The position numbers and the translations under genes were made by a program. Shown piece by piece: positions 8,943 to 18,507 of a stretch of 64,000 nt of DNA. Source of the stretch: an uncultured Parafilimonas sp. Lineage in GTDB: Bacteria > Bacteroidota > Bacteroidia > Chitinophagales > Chitinophagaceae. Every line of letters starts with the position of its first letter. Position 1 is the stretch's first letter. The notes beneath the pieces were generated by a model. That model was not told the DNA's origin. It searched no databases and saw only the letters and a list, made by a program, of their open reading frames with translations. Location: the NCBI GenBank assembly GCA_903882935.1, contig CAIRZB010000084.1, forward strand, positions 144,676 to 208,675, given 5' to 3'.

Positions 8943-9773
8943 ATGCATACAGTATCGGCAATAATGGAGCAATTACAAGAAACAACCAGTTTTATTAAAA
9001 ATATTTACGGCAGCGTGCCAGAAGCAGGTATAGTACTGGGGAGCGGCCTGGGCAGCATAGTAGATGAAATTAATATTGAAAAAGAAATAAAATACGAAGA
9101 CATACCCCATTTTCCGGTTTCCACCGTTGAGGGCCATAGCGGCAAATTGATATTTGGCGAGCTGGGTGGTAAAAAGGTAATGGTAATGGCGGGCCGCTTT
9201 CACTATTACGAAGGCTATTTACCCCAACATATCGCCTTTCCGGTAAGGGTTATGAAAATGCTTGGCATGAACACCCTCTTTCTATCCAATGCCGCAGGGG
9301 CTGTTAACCCTGACTTTGCCGTGGGCGATATTATGATTATCCACGACCACATCAGTTTTTTTGTACCCAACCCACTAATAGGCACCAATGAAGATGAACT
9401 TGGGCCCCGCTTTCCCGATATGAGTGAGCCTTATAGCAAGGCATTGATTGCTAAGGCGAAACAGATTGGCGAGCAAAACGGTATAGCCCTAAAACAAGGG
9501 GTGTACACCGCAGTAACAGGCCCAACCTTCGAAACCCGCGCAGAATACAAGCTGATTAAGGCCCTGGGTGGGGACGCGGTAGGCATGAGTACCGTACAAG
9601 AGGTGATTATTGCTGTACATGCAGGCATTAAAGTTTTTGCGGCCAGTGTAATTACTGATATTGGCATACGGGAGGATGACAATGTGATAACACATGAGGA
9701 AGTGTTGGCTGCTGCCAAAGAAGCAGGACCAAAACTGGCTACTCTGTTTAGGGGCCTTATTGCTGAAATATAA
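8943..9773 (+). CDS. Purine nucleoside phosphorylase
   Basis: Phosphorolysis of (deoxy)inosine and guanosine to base plus ribose-1-phosphate, in cytoplasmic purine salvage. The 276-residue length and the motifs are those of trimeric PNP I: VLGSGLGSIVDEI (phosphate-binding Ser), FPVSTVEGHSGKLIFG, MAGRFHYYEGY (His and Tyr at the ribose site), LSNAAGAVNP, GVYTAVTGPTFETRAEYK and GMSTVQEVIIA, followed by VITDIG. A second ATG at 8967 (MEQLQ) could also be the start. It is transcribed alone; a -7-like box lies just upstream. Confidence 0.95.
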   Translation: MHTVSAIMEQLQETTSFIKNIYGSVPEAGIVLGSGLGSIVDEINIEKEIKYEDIPHFPVSTVEGHSGKLIFGELGGKKVMVMAGRFHYYEGYLPQHIAFPVRVMKMLGMNTLFLSNAAGAVNPDFAVGDIMIIHDHISFFVPNPLIGTNEDELGPRFPDMSEPYSKALIAKAKQIGEQNGIALKQGVYTAVTGPTFETRAEYKLIKALGGDAVGMSTVQEVIIAVHAGIKVFAASVITDIGIREDDNVITHEEVLAAAKEAGPKLATLFRGLIAEI

Positions 9774-9977
9774 AAATATCAACAGCAATGCCCCATCGGG
9801 TAATTGGTTGCTGGGCAATAAAGGCGGGGGATAATACAAACTGGATATATTGGTTTAAACCTATGCCTTATACAACTGGGCGAATAGCCCCCAGCCCAAT
9901 GGCAACAATGAATTTAGCACTCATTTATGTTTTAGTATGCTGCTTTCGGTTTACTTTGCACCACCGCATAAATATTC

Positions 9978-12017
9978 ATGTACTTAAAGCAATTATCATT
10001 ACATATTATTTTAGCCTGCTTGTTGCTTTTGCAGGCAGGTCATTTAAGGGCACAGAATAGCCAATCCTCGTCTAACCAAAGGTATCAGGTTGGCTACGAC
10101 AGCCAAGGAAAACCCATAAAAAAGAGTACGGGCAACGATTCATTAAAACACCGTAACCCGCTGGAAGACAGTATTACCCTTACCTACCGGTACTACGACT
10201 CAACCAACATTAGAAAGCTTGATTCATCCATCAATAATTTTTATACAAGGTTTTATGTGCCTGACAGCTATGTTGACCTTGGCAATTTGGGCAATGCCGC
10301 CCACCCGCTTATTTTTAAACCCAACATGAAACCGGGTTGGGACGGCGGCTTTCATGCTTACGATGTTTATAATTACACCATTGCCAACTCAAAGTTTTAC
10401 CAAACCACTCGCCCTTATAGCGAGCTTGCATATATGATTGGCAGCAAGGCAGAACAGTTGATTGAACTGCAGCATACACAAAACCGTAACCCAGATTTTA
10501 ACTTTGCATTTGATTTTCGTTTCCTCAACTCCCCGGGCGAAATGAAAAACCAAAACACCAACCACAACAACTTACGTTTTACTGCCAATTACATTAGCCA
10601 CAACAGACGGTACAGCAATTATTTTATTTTTATCAATAACAAAATAAGGTCAGCAGAAAATGGCGGGCTGCAAACAAAGGATGCGCTGGACAAACTAAAC
10701 GCGGGCAGTAGCTTGGGCAGTGTATTTCAATTACCCGTAAAGCTGGGCGCTGGGTATTCCAGCCAAGGCAACTTTTTGTCGTCGTCTATCAATACAGGCA
10801 GTATCTATGATGAAACCATCCTGCTTTTCAGGCAAAACTACGATGTGGGCCAAAAAGACTCAGTGGTGAAAGATACGGTTACCTACCGGTTATTTTATCC
10901 ACGCCTGCGGTTTCAGCACACCCTTACCTATAAAACAAACTCGTATGTTTTTCAGGACGATAACCCGTCTGACAGTTCGTATAGGTATTTTTACAACTAC
11001 ATACTCACGAACGACACCATTGTTTACAAAGACAAATGGACCAACCTTACCAACGACTTTAGCATTATTTCTTTCCCGCAAAAAAACAACCTTAACCAAT
11101 ACCTTAAGTTAGGCGGAGGCTTGGAGAATATTAACGGCGTATTTGGTGTGTATCAAAAAAAATACACCAACCTTTACACCGAGGCAGAATACCGTAACCG
11201 CACCCGCAACAAGAAATGGGATGTGGTAGCCAACGCCCAATTGTATATGGCTGGCGGATACGTGGGGGATTATAGTGCCTATATAAGCTTAAAACGGGAA
11301 CTGAGTAAGAAAATAGGCTCTTTACAAATAGGCTTTAGCGATGTTAACCGCACCCCCTCTTTTGCATATGACCAATTTATATCGTCCTTTCCCACCACTT
11401 CAACAGGCACGTACAAAAAGGAAAACACAGCCCGTTTATTTGCTACTATCGCCCTGCCCATTGCAGATTTACAACTGTACGGCAACTACTATGTTATTAC
11501 CAACTACGTATATTTTAACAACTATTTTTCGGCCGTGCAGGATGCCTCTCTATTTAACCTGTTGCATTTAGGGCTGGAGAAAAAGTTCAAGCTATCCCGG
11601 CATATAAACTGGTACACTTCGCTTGATTTGCAGCAAACCACCGCGAACGCACCGGTGCATGTACCGCTGTTACTATCCCGCAACAGGTTGGCATTTGAAG
11701 GTAATTTTTATAAAAACCTGTATCTATCCACCGGTTTGGAGGTGCGTTATTACTCGCCTTACAAGGCCGATAGCTACTCGCCCCTTACTGGGCAGTTTTT
11801 TGTCCAAAACGACGAAAGCATATCCAACCGGCCCGATGTGAACCTTTTCCTTAATTTCCGCATCAAAAGCTTTAAGGCTTTTGTGCGCACAGAAAACCTG
11901 AACACCATTAACCCCAGCGAAGGTTTTAAATTTACCGCGCGCAATTTTACCGCCCCTTATTACCCGGCCAGGGCTTTTTGGTTCAGGCTGGGCATTTGGT
12001 GGAGTTTTGTAAACTAA
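9978..12017 (+). CDS. Putative outer-membrane porin (Porin_10 family)
   Basis: A 679-residue protein with a clear signal peptide (hydrophobic run LHIILACLLLLQAG, cleavage after LRA before QNSQ) and a long series of alternating polar/aromatic strands ending in the aromatic segment FWFRLGIWWSFVN, typical of an outer-membrane barrel. The YTRFYVPDSYVDLGNLGNAAHPLIF region resembles the putative-porin family (PF14121) that is widespread in Bacteroidota. Cargo is unknown. The ATG at 9978 gives the signal peptide directly. It is convergent with the pseudouridine synthase gene. Confidence 0.8.
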   Translation: MYLKQLSLHIILACLLLLQAGHLRAQNSQSSSNQRYQVGYDSQGKPIKKSTGNDSLKHRNPLEDSITLTYRYYDSTNIRKLDSSINNFYTRFYVPDSYVDLGNLGNAAHPLIFKPNMKPGWDGGFHAYDVYNYTIANSKFYQTTRPYSELAYMIGSKAEQLIELQHTQNRNPDFNFAFDFRFLNSPGEMKNQNTNHNNLRFTANYISHNRRYSNYFIFINNKIRSAENGGLQTKDALDKLNAGSSLGSVFQLPVKLGAGYSSQGNFLSSSINTGSIYDETILLFRQNYDVGQKDSVVKDTVTYRLFYPRLRFQHTLTYKTNSYVFQDDNPSDSSYRYFYNYILTNDTIVYKDKWTNLTNDFSIISFPQKNNLNQYLKLGGGLENINGVFGVYQKKYTNLYTEAEYRNRTRNKKWDVVANAQLYMAGGYVGDYSAYISLKRELSKKIGSLQIGFSDVNRTPSFAYDQFISSFPTTSTGTYKKENTARLFATIALPIADLQLYGNYYVITNYVYFNNYFSAVQDASLFNLLHLGLEKKFKLSRHINWYTSLDLQQTTANAPVHVPLLLSRNRLAFEGNFYKNLYLSTGLEVRYYSPYKADSYSPLTGQFFVQNDESISNRPDVNLFLNFRIKSFKAFVRTENLNTINPSEGFKFTARNFTAPYYPARAFWFRLGIWWSFVN

Positions 12018-12090
12018 GGGTAGCAAACATGCGTGATTGGTATAACCAAACACATAGGCTAATCAGCTACCGTTTACATTTCAACAAACG

Positions 12091-13149
12091 CTATTCTACC
12101 ACTTTATGGTGTACGTAATTGCGCCATTTTTCAACCACTTGGCCTATGTCGGTTGGCAGGGGTGATTCAAAAAAAACTTCCTCGCCGGTACGGGGGTGCT
12201 TAAAGCCCAAAGTTTTGGCGTGTAACGCACAGCGTGGGCATACGGTAAAACAGTTGTCAACAAACTGTTTGTATTTAGTATAAATGGTGCCTTTTAATAT
12301 TTTATCGCCGCCATATTCCCAGTCGTTAAAAAGGGTGTGGCCAATATGCTTCATATGTACCCTTATTTGGTGGGTGCGGCCAGTTTCAAGCACACACTCC
12401 ACCAAGGTTACGTAATTAAAACGCTCAATCACACGGTAATGGGTTATGGCATGTTTGCCTGTTTCACCGTCGGGGTACGCATCAAATACTTTTCTGTTGC
12501 GCTGGTGCCGTGCTAAATGGGCATTAATAGTACCCTCATCTTCTGTAATATCGCCCCACACAACGGCTATATACCGCCTTGATACTGTATGGTTAAAAAA
12601 CTGTTTTGCCAAACTGGCGGCAGCCAACCCAGTTTTTGCAGCTACTAACAAGCCTGTGGTATTTTTGTCAATCCGGTGTACCAGCCCGTACCGGGGCAGC
12701 TTTTCTTCGTCAATTTGCGGGTTTTGCTGCAACAAATGGTAGGCTATGCCGTTCAGCAAGGTACCACTGTAGTTGCCCACGCCGGGGTGCACCACCATAT
12801 TGGCAGGCTTGTTAAGCACCAGTATATCGTCATCCTCAAATACAATGTTCAATGCGAGCGGCTCGGCCTTTATTTCCGTGTAATCGGGGTTCACCAAGCT
12901 CATCAGTAACACCTCATCGCCCGCTTTTACTTTATAATTGCTTTTTACCTGTTTGCCGTTAACGGTCAAAAAACCCTCGTCAATACCTTTTTGTATTTTG
13001 TTTCTGCTGGCATTCTCTATCCTAATCTGTAGCCATTTGTCAATGCGCATAGGCTCCTGCCCACGGTCAATAGTAAACGACCTGCGCTCATACATTTCCT
13101 CCTGTGCCTCGTCCTGAATAATTTCCAAGTCTTCTTGCATAAGCTGCAA
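12091..13149 (-). CDS. rluD: RluA/RluD-family 23S rRNA pseudouridine synthase
   Basis: Isomerises uridine to pseudouridine in rRNA. A 352-residue protein with an N-terminal S4 RNA-binding domain (about residues 34-90, RIDKWLQIRIENASRNKIQKGI) and the RluA catalytic domain, whose signature HRIDKNTTG spans 158-166 with Asp161 as the catalytic aspartate. GRTHQIRVHMKHIGHTLFND is also diagnostic. The S4-plus-RluA arrangement matches RluD/RluC; RluD is the likeliest match, but target positions are not proved by sequence. The N-terminal ~20 residues are acidic, and a start at residue 4 is equally possible. Confidence 0.9.
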   Translation of the reverse strand: MQLMQEDLEIIQDEAQEEMYERRSFTIDRGQEPMRIDKWLQIRIENASRNKIQKGIDEGFLTVNGKQVKSNYKVKAGDEVLLMSLVNPDYTEIKAEPLALNIVFEDDDILVLNKPANMVVHPGVGNYSGTLLNGIAYHLLQQNPQIDEEKLPRYGLVHRIDKNTTGLLVAAKTGLAAASLAKQFFNHTVSRRYIAVVWGDITEDEGTINAHLARHQRNRKVFDAYPDGETGKHAITHYRVIERFNYVTLVECVLETGRTHQIRVHMKHIGHTLFNDWEYGGDKILKGTIYTKYKQFVDNCFTVCPRCALHAKTLGFKHPRTGEEVFFESPLPTDIGQVVEKWRNYVHHKVVE

Positions 13150-13367
13150 AAGTAAGCAAAGGCGGTGAGAACATGCATCCCGTCATTCGCAGGTAGCTAG
13201 CAGCCATTCATCAACGCTCAACAGGTCAATAAATTAGTGGTGGAAAGTTATTTAAGTCTTTGCCCTAATTGGGCGCTGGGTGTTATAGCCGGCAAGTGCT
13301 TATGTTCCTCACCCAGCATAGTTTTATCCCAATATATATCCCTTGGCGAAAGCTTAGCCCAGCCCCA

Positions 13368-15602
13368 TTAAAACGGGATGCCAAGGTTTATATAGGGCCT
13401 TAGCTGCTTGGCTTGGTCGCAATACATAGCACTAATTTCGAGCGGCCCTAAAATAAAATTGTAGCCCAGCGTTAGGCTATAGCCGCTTAAAAACTGTGCT
13501 TGGCTTGGGTTGTTGTCGCTGCCGATAAAGTTGTAATACAAGGCATTAGCCTTGGCCGTTACATACAAGGAATTATACATTTGGTACCGCAGCCCCAGCA
13601 TTAGGCTGGCAATACTGCTGGAGTGCACCGTGCCTTCACTTAACCCTGAAAAAGTAATTTGGTTGCGGAAAACATTGGTAAGCCCCCCAACAAAATAATC
13701 ATTTAAAATACTCACCCGCTGATTAAAATTGATGCCACCCTGCACTTGGGCAAGCCCGGTATACTTATCGCCAAATGGCAGGTAGCCCTCAATATTTACT
13801 TTTGTGCGCACAAAGTTTTGGAAATTAAAACCCAAAGAGTCTAAATTAGTAATCACATGCCCGGCCTGCAAATAGGTTAGCGCAGGCCTTTGGGAGAAAA
13901 CATATCCACCTTCTGCCTGTATTTTCATGCCCCTTTTGGGGTAAACAGCATTGCTTAAGGTATTTAAGTTTATAAACAGGTAGGAGTTTAGCAGGCTGGT
14001 ATGCCCTTGCAATTCAAAAAACGACGCAATTTGCGGCTTATAACCAAAACTTTCAAAACGCGTACCTAAACCCATTGAGTATCTGCGTTTCAATGCCCAT
14101 TGGGCATGCATATCGGCCACAAAATAGTTCTGCTTGTACAGGCCGTCTTTGTTAAAATTGTTATAGGTAGTAAAGTTTAAAGTTTCTGCCTGTACCGAAG
14201 ATGTTAACGACACGGCCTTGTAGCGGCCCAAAAACTGTAGGTGTTCGGCCCGTATGTGCATATTTTCACCCACATTAACGGTTACCATGCTTCTTGAGTA
14301 TGGGGTTAAAAAATTACGGGCGGTCAAGTTGCCAATAAGGCTAATACCCGTAAAACTATTATAGTTTATGCCCACCTTGGCAAAGGTGTGCGGGTTTTCC
14401 TCCACACTAAAAACAATACGGCTGGTTGAGTCGGCCAAAGGCTCCAACGAGTAAGTTATTTTATTAAAATACCGGGTGCCGAAGGCTTTGCGTATATGGT
14501 CAGAAAGTGCTTCGGCACTATACCATTGGTTGTTTAAGAATTGCATACGGTGCAAAAAAAACGCCTGCGTCATCCTCGTTAACCCGGTTATTTGGTAGTC
14601 GGTTATTTTTACAGAGTCAATGGGGGGCAACAAGTTGGGGGGCAATATGCTGGGGCCATAAGCGGCATTTAATGAATCGGCCAGCTTTTTTAAGCGTGGG
14701 TAAAGGGAGTCGCCGGTACGCCTACCCTCTTTTATTATATCGGCTGCGGCCGCAAAACTGCCCATGGTGTACCCTTCCAGCGGCTGGTGAATGTAAATGT
14801 CGCAAAGGGTGGCCTGTTTCTTTTCATCTGCGTCGTTGCGAAAAAAAGCCACCTGCTGCAATACTTGGAAAACATTGGTTATTTTTTCCGCCGGCAATAA
14901 GCTACCGGCCACATTGCTGCCAACGATTATGTTGGCACCCATCTCCTTAACATCCGACACAGGAAAGTTTCTTACCACGGCCCCGTCTATCAATTTGCGG
15001 CCATTATAATTTACCGCAGTAAACACAGAGGGTATGGCCATGCTTGAGCGGATAGCCAATGTTATTTCGCCGCTGTCTAACGATACCCCCTCCCCTGTTG
15101 CCACATCGGCGGCTATGCATTTAAATGCCCGGGGCAAGTGCGAAAAATCCTTAATCTTGTACACCCTAAAAAAAAGCTCCATAAACTTAAGCCACAGCTC
15201 CTGCGACTCAATAACGCCGTTGGGCAGTTTAAAGCCCCCATTGGCCCAAGGCAGCTCAACCGCATACCTACCGTACTCATCCTTTTCCTCCATTATCAGC
15301 GAACGCAACGAGGCTGAGTTGCTCAGTAAAAGATCCCAATCAATGTTTTTGGTAATTTTTTCAATGGTATCTGCACGGTACCCTGCCGCATACAAGGCTC
15401 CAATAATGCTGCCCATGCTGGTGCCGGTAATATAGTCAACCTTAAGGCCTGCGGAGTCTATCGCCTTTAATATGCCAATGTGCGCCAGCCCCTTTGCACC
15501 CCCACCACTAAGCACCACGCCAATTTTAGGGCGTATTTGGGTGTGGGCGGTGTTGGTAACCAACAGTATTGTGGCTATGGCCAGTAAAAGGTTTTTCATC
15601 AT
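13368..15602 (-). CDS. Patatin-like phospholipase with C-terminal outer-membrane barrel
   Basis: A 744-residue two-part protein. Following a signal peptide (cleavage near residue 22, HTQ) comes a patatin domain with the oxyanion loop GGGAKGLAHIG (33-43), the nucleophile motif GTSMG (60-64, Ser62) and the second catalytic residue in LIDGAVVRNFP near residue 210. A POTRA-like linker follows, then a BamA/surface-antigen-type barrel ending in YINLGIPF. The organisation matches PlpD/RssA-type type Vd autotransporters, so the lipase is probably displayed on or released from the cell surface. Convergent genes flank it, so it is likely monocistronic. Confidence 0.88.
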   Translation of the reverse strand: MMKNLLLAIATILLVTNTAHTQIRPKIGVVLSGGGAKGLAHIGILKAIDSAGLKVDYITGTSMGSIIGALYAAGYRADTIEKITKNIDWDLLLSNSASLRSLIMEEKDEYGRYAVELPWANGGFKLPNGVIESQELWLKFMELFFRVYKIKDFSHLPRAFKCIAADVATGEGVSLDSGEITLAIRSSMAIPSVFTAVNYNGRKLIDGAVVRNFPVSDVKEMGANIIVGSNVAGSLLPAEKITNVFQVLQQVAFFRNDADEKKQATLCDIYIHQPLEGYTMGSFAAAADIIKEGRRTGDSLYPRLKKLADSLNAAYGPSILPPNLLPPIDSVKITDYQITGLTRMTQAFFLHRMQFLNNQWYSAEALSDHIRKAFGTRYFNKITYSLEPLADSTSRIVFSVEENPHTFAKVGINYNSFTGISLIGNLTARNFLTPYSRSMVTVNVGENMHIRAEHLQFLGRYKAVSLTSSVQAETLNFTTYNNFNKDGLYKQNYFVADMHAQWALKRRYSMGLGTRFESFGYKPQIASFFELQGHTSLLNSYLFINLNTLSNAVYPKRGMKIQAEGGYVFSQRPALTYLQAGHVITNLDSLGFNFQNFVRTKVNIEGYLPFGDKYTGLAQVQGGINFNQRVSILNDYFVGGLTNVFRNQITFSGLSEGTVHSSSIASLMLGLRYQMYNSLYVTAKANALYYNFIGSDNNPSQAQFLSGYSLTLGYNFILGPLEISAMYCDQAKQLRPYINLGIPF

Positions 15603-15736
15603 CCTACAATCTGTATTAATGTATGTAACCCACCTTGTACGGGTAGTTTAAACAGTGCAAGGTGTTTGTTGTAAAAATCAATTCAAGATAAGGGTAAATT
15701 ACCATGATACTAAAAATGGTTTTGTAATATTGTTGC

Positions 15737-16978
15737 ATGCAACAAAGGCTTATTACAAACATTCACCAGCTAATAAACGCAAGGGCACAAACAGTGTTGC
15801 CCAGGGGCGCGGCCTTGGCAAGTTTGCCGGTATTAACAAACGCTTTTTTGTATTTGGAGGCCGGCCGCATAGCAGCTTTTGGCAACATGGCCGAGGCCGG
15901 GGCGTTTATGCAGCAAGGTGTTGAAGTAGTGGATGCCAACGGGGCCAGCATACTGCCCTGCTGGTGCGACAGCCATACGCATACCGTTTTTGCCGCCAGC
16001 AGGGAGGAAGAGTTTGTTGACAAAATTAAAGGCCTTAGCTATGCCGACATTGCGGCAAAGGGCGGCGGAATATTAAACTCAGCGCGCAAATTAAATGCCA
16101 TGGGGGAGGATGAACTGTACACCGTTGCGCTGGAACGTTTGAACGGTTTGATACGCCTGGGCACTGGTGCCATTGAAATAAAAAGCGGTTATGGGCTTAG
16201 TTTGGAGGGTGAACTGAAGATGCTGCGGGTGATAAAACGCCTTAAGCAGGCGGTACCTATACCGGTAAAGGCCACTTTTTTGGGGGCACATGCTTTTCCG
16301 CAGGCGTTCAAAAATAACCACGCCGGATACATCAGCCTTATTACAGATGAAATGCTGCCAGCCATTGCGGCCGAAGGCTTGGCAGAACACATTGACGTGT
16401 TTTGTGAGCAAGGCTTTTTTTCGCCAGCTGAAACGGAGGTTATATGTAAGGCTGGGGCAGCCTATGGCTTAACGCCCAGGCTGCATGTTAACCAACTGAA
16501 CAGCATCGGCGGCATTGAAACAGGCATAAAGCTTAATGCTATGTCGTTAGACCATTTAGAAGTGATGACTAGCGATGATATTAGGCTGCTGGCCGGCAGC
16601 AATACCATTGCAACTTTACTGCCTTCGGCAGCATTTTTTTTACGGATGCCGTACCAGCCTGCACGCGCCATTATTGATGCGGGTTGCGCCGTAGCGTTGG
16701 CCAGTGATTATAACCCCGGCTCATCCCCATCAGGCAATATGGGCTTTGTGGTGTCACTGGCCTGCATACAAATGAAGATGCTGCCAGAGGAAGCCATTAA
16801 CGCAGCCACCCTTAGTGGGGCTTATGCGCTGGGGCTGGGCAACCAGGTTGGCAGCATTACCGTGGGTAAAAAGGCAAACCTGATTTTTACAAAGCCCATA
16901 CCGTCGGTAGCCTACCTGCCTTATGCTTTCGGTACCAACCTAGTAGATAAAGTGATGATTGATGGGAATTGGTTTTAA
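15737..16978 (+). CDS. hutI: Imidazolonepropionase
   Basis: Hydrolyses 4-imidazolone-5-propionate to N-formimino-L-glutamate, the third step of histidine breakdown. The 413-residue amidohydrolase carries the metal-binding HTH (80-82, in CDSHTHTVF), substrate-binding EIKSGYGLSLEGELKML, the later metal ligand in LHVNQLNSIGG, and ALASDYNPGSSPSGNM, all typical of HutI. No other hut genes are in the window. It is convergent with thymidine kinase, 21 bases away. Confidence 0.95.
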   Translation: MQQRLITNIHQLINARAQTVLPRGAALASLPVLTNAFLYLEAGRIAAFGNMAEAGAFMQQGVEVVDANGASILPCWCDSHTHTVFAASREEEFVDKIKGLSYADIAAKGGGILNSARKLNAMGEDELYTVALERLNGLIRLGTGAIEIKSGYGLSLEGELKMLRVIKRLKQAVPIPVKATFLGAHAFPQAFKNNHAGYISLITDEMLPAIAAEGLAEHIDVFCEQGFFSPAETEVICKAGAAYGLTPRLHVNQLNSIGGIETGIKLNAMSLDHLEVMTSDDIRLLAGSNTIATLLPSAAFFLRMPYQPARAIIDAGCAVALASDYNPGSSPSGNMGFVVSLACIQMKMLPEEAINAATLSGAYALGLGNQVGSITVGKKANLIFTKPIPSVAYLPYAFGTNLVDKVMIDGNWF

Positions 16979-16999
16979 ACCGATTGCCCGGTACACATT

Positions 17000-17575
17000 T
17001 CACTTATGCATACCCTGGTAAAAGCATTTACGGCACCTTGGCTCGTACACCTCTTTCTCACCCAGCAGAAACCGTTCTTTAGCAGATGTTTTGCGGTACG
17101 ACATACTGGCTATATTGCCGCAAACCATACAAATAGCATGAAGCTTGGTAATAAAATCAGCCGTCGCAAGCAGCCCGGCCAGGGGCGCAAAAGGCTTGCC
17201 CTTATAATCCATGTCAAGCCCGGCCACTATAACGCGTATGCCACGCAGGGCTAGGGCAGCACAAACCTCTATAATTTCCGTGTCAAAAAAGTGGGCCTCA
17301 TCAATGCCCACCACGTCAACGTCCTGTGCCAGCAGCAGTATTGTTTGCGAGTTTTCTACCGGGGTTGAGGTTATGCTGTTGGCATCGTGGCTAACCACGT
17401 TCACACTGTCGTACCGCACATCAAACGACGGCTTAAATATCTCCACCTTAAGGTTCGCAATTTTTGCACGCTTCAGCCTGCGTATAAGCTCCTCTGTTTT
17501 GCCGCTGAACATCGATCCGCAGATTACTTCAATCCAACCACGTTGGCCGCCTATTATTGCAGGTTCAATAAACAT
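17000..17575 (-). CDS. tdk: Thymidine kinase
   Basis: ATP-dependent phosphorylation of thymidine to dTMP for nucleotide salvage. At 191 residues it is a type II TK: P-loop [15 protein letters not shown], Walker B-like [11 protein letters not shown] with the catalytic Glu, and a zinc-binding lasso with the Cys pairs CMVCG and CRKCF. The MRKxS-like [15 protein letters not shown] segment is the thymidine-binding lid. It is convergent with hutI and divergent from the hypothetical gene at 17803. Confidence 0.95.
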   Translation of the reverse strand: MFIEPAIIGGQRGWIEVICGSMFSGKTEELIRRLKRAKIANLKVEIFKPSFDVRYDSVNVVSHDANSITSTPVENSQTILLLAQDVDVVGIDEAHFFDTEIIEVCAALALRGIRVIVAGLDMDYKGKPFAPLAGLLATADFITKLHAICMVCGNIASMSYRKTSAKERFLLGEKEVYEPRCRKCFYQGMHK

Positions 17576-17802
17576 TATGCTAAACTTAAAGTATATAATT
17601 AAAATGGTGTGTAATTTGCAACGGCTGCCGGTAACTGGTTACAAGTTGCTAGCTACAGGTTTCCAGTTTCGGGTTTCCAGTTTATTATGGGGCAGATAGA
17701 AAAAGATAACTTAACCATGTTAAACTAAAAATTGAGTAACTGAAAATTACAAACCGAAAAGTTTAAATTGAATAAACGTAATCCGCAAAAATAAAACAAC
17801 TT

Positions 17803-18507
17803 ATGGAAAGGGCAGGGGCATTAATTAACCGTTTGCAGGAGCAGTACCAGCAAAATGCAGGGGCCGACAAACTATTGGTAACACTGCATATACTGGCAGC
17901 AGAGCTTGAGTTGGAAAAAAGCCAAATGGCCCCAACAGCCAAAACGGTTTCGGTAACGGCTCCTAACTTTTTAAAGAGCCAACAGGTGGCCGAGCCGCAG
18001 GCAATTGCCCCAGCAGTACCCAGGCCTATTGAACCGGTTATTGAGTTAAAGCCAAAACCGGTTAACGCAGCCCCTTTGGCCGGGGCAGCCGCTGCACAAA
18101 AACCTGCACCTGCCTGTATTTATGCGCCTACAGTTGATGCATTGCCGGTGGCCACGCCTAAGCAAAAAGACATGTTTGAGTTGAATGAAGTAATGGCCCG
18201 TAAGGAGGAGAGCCTGAATGAAAGGCTTAAAACCAACAACGTTGAGTTGGGTGCCACGCTGCAGTACGCACACGTACGCGATTTAAAAAAGGGCATAGGC
18301 ATAAACGACCGCTATGTTTTTTTGAATGAATTGTTTAAAGGCGATGAAACTATGTACGAAAGAAGCATAAAAACAATCAACGGCTTTTCCATATATGCCG
18401 AAGCGGAGTATTGGATAAAGCGGGAGCTGAAAACAAAACTGGGTTGGAACGACGAGGCACCGGCAGTGGTTCAGTTTGATCAGTTGGTTAAAAGGCGGTT
18501 TGCCTGA
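17803..18507 (+). CDS. Hypothetical protein with Pro/Ala-rich linker
   Basis: A 234-residue soluble protein of unknown function. Residues ~1-45 form a Glu/Gln-rich helix (LINRLQEQYQQNAGADKLLV), residues ~50-130 are a low-complexity Pro/Ala/Lys linker, and the C-terminal ~100 residues (RKEESLNERLKT to LVKRRFA) form a compact, charged domain containing GINDRYVFLNELFKGDETMYERS. This last part resembles a conserved Bacteroidota hypothetical often seen as a stand-alone gene. Its last 28 bases overlap the 3' end of the convergent Kdo transferase gene. No function is assigned. Confidence 0.75.
   Translation: MERAGALINRLQEQYQQNAGADKLLVTLHILAAELELEKSQMAPTAKTVSVTAPNFLKSQQVAEPQAIAPAVPRPIEPVIELKPKPVNAAPLAGAAAAQKPAPACIYAPTVDALPVATPKQKDMFELNEVMARKEESLNERLKTNNVELGATLQYAHVRDLKKGIGINDRYVFLNELFKGDETMYERSIKTINGFSIYAEAEYWIKRELKTKLGWNDEAPAVVQFDQLVKRRFA

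Noticed and set aside
14507..14950. 147-codon plus-strand frame in the patatin gene
   Set aside because: Shadow of the long minus-strand coding frame; low-complexity Cys/Trp-rich translation typical of antisense frames.
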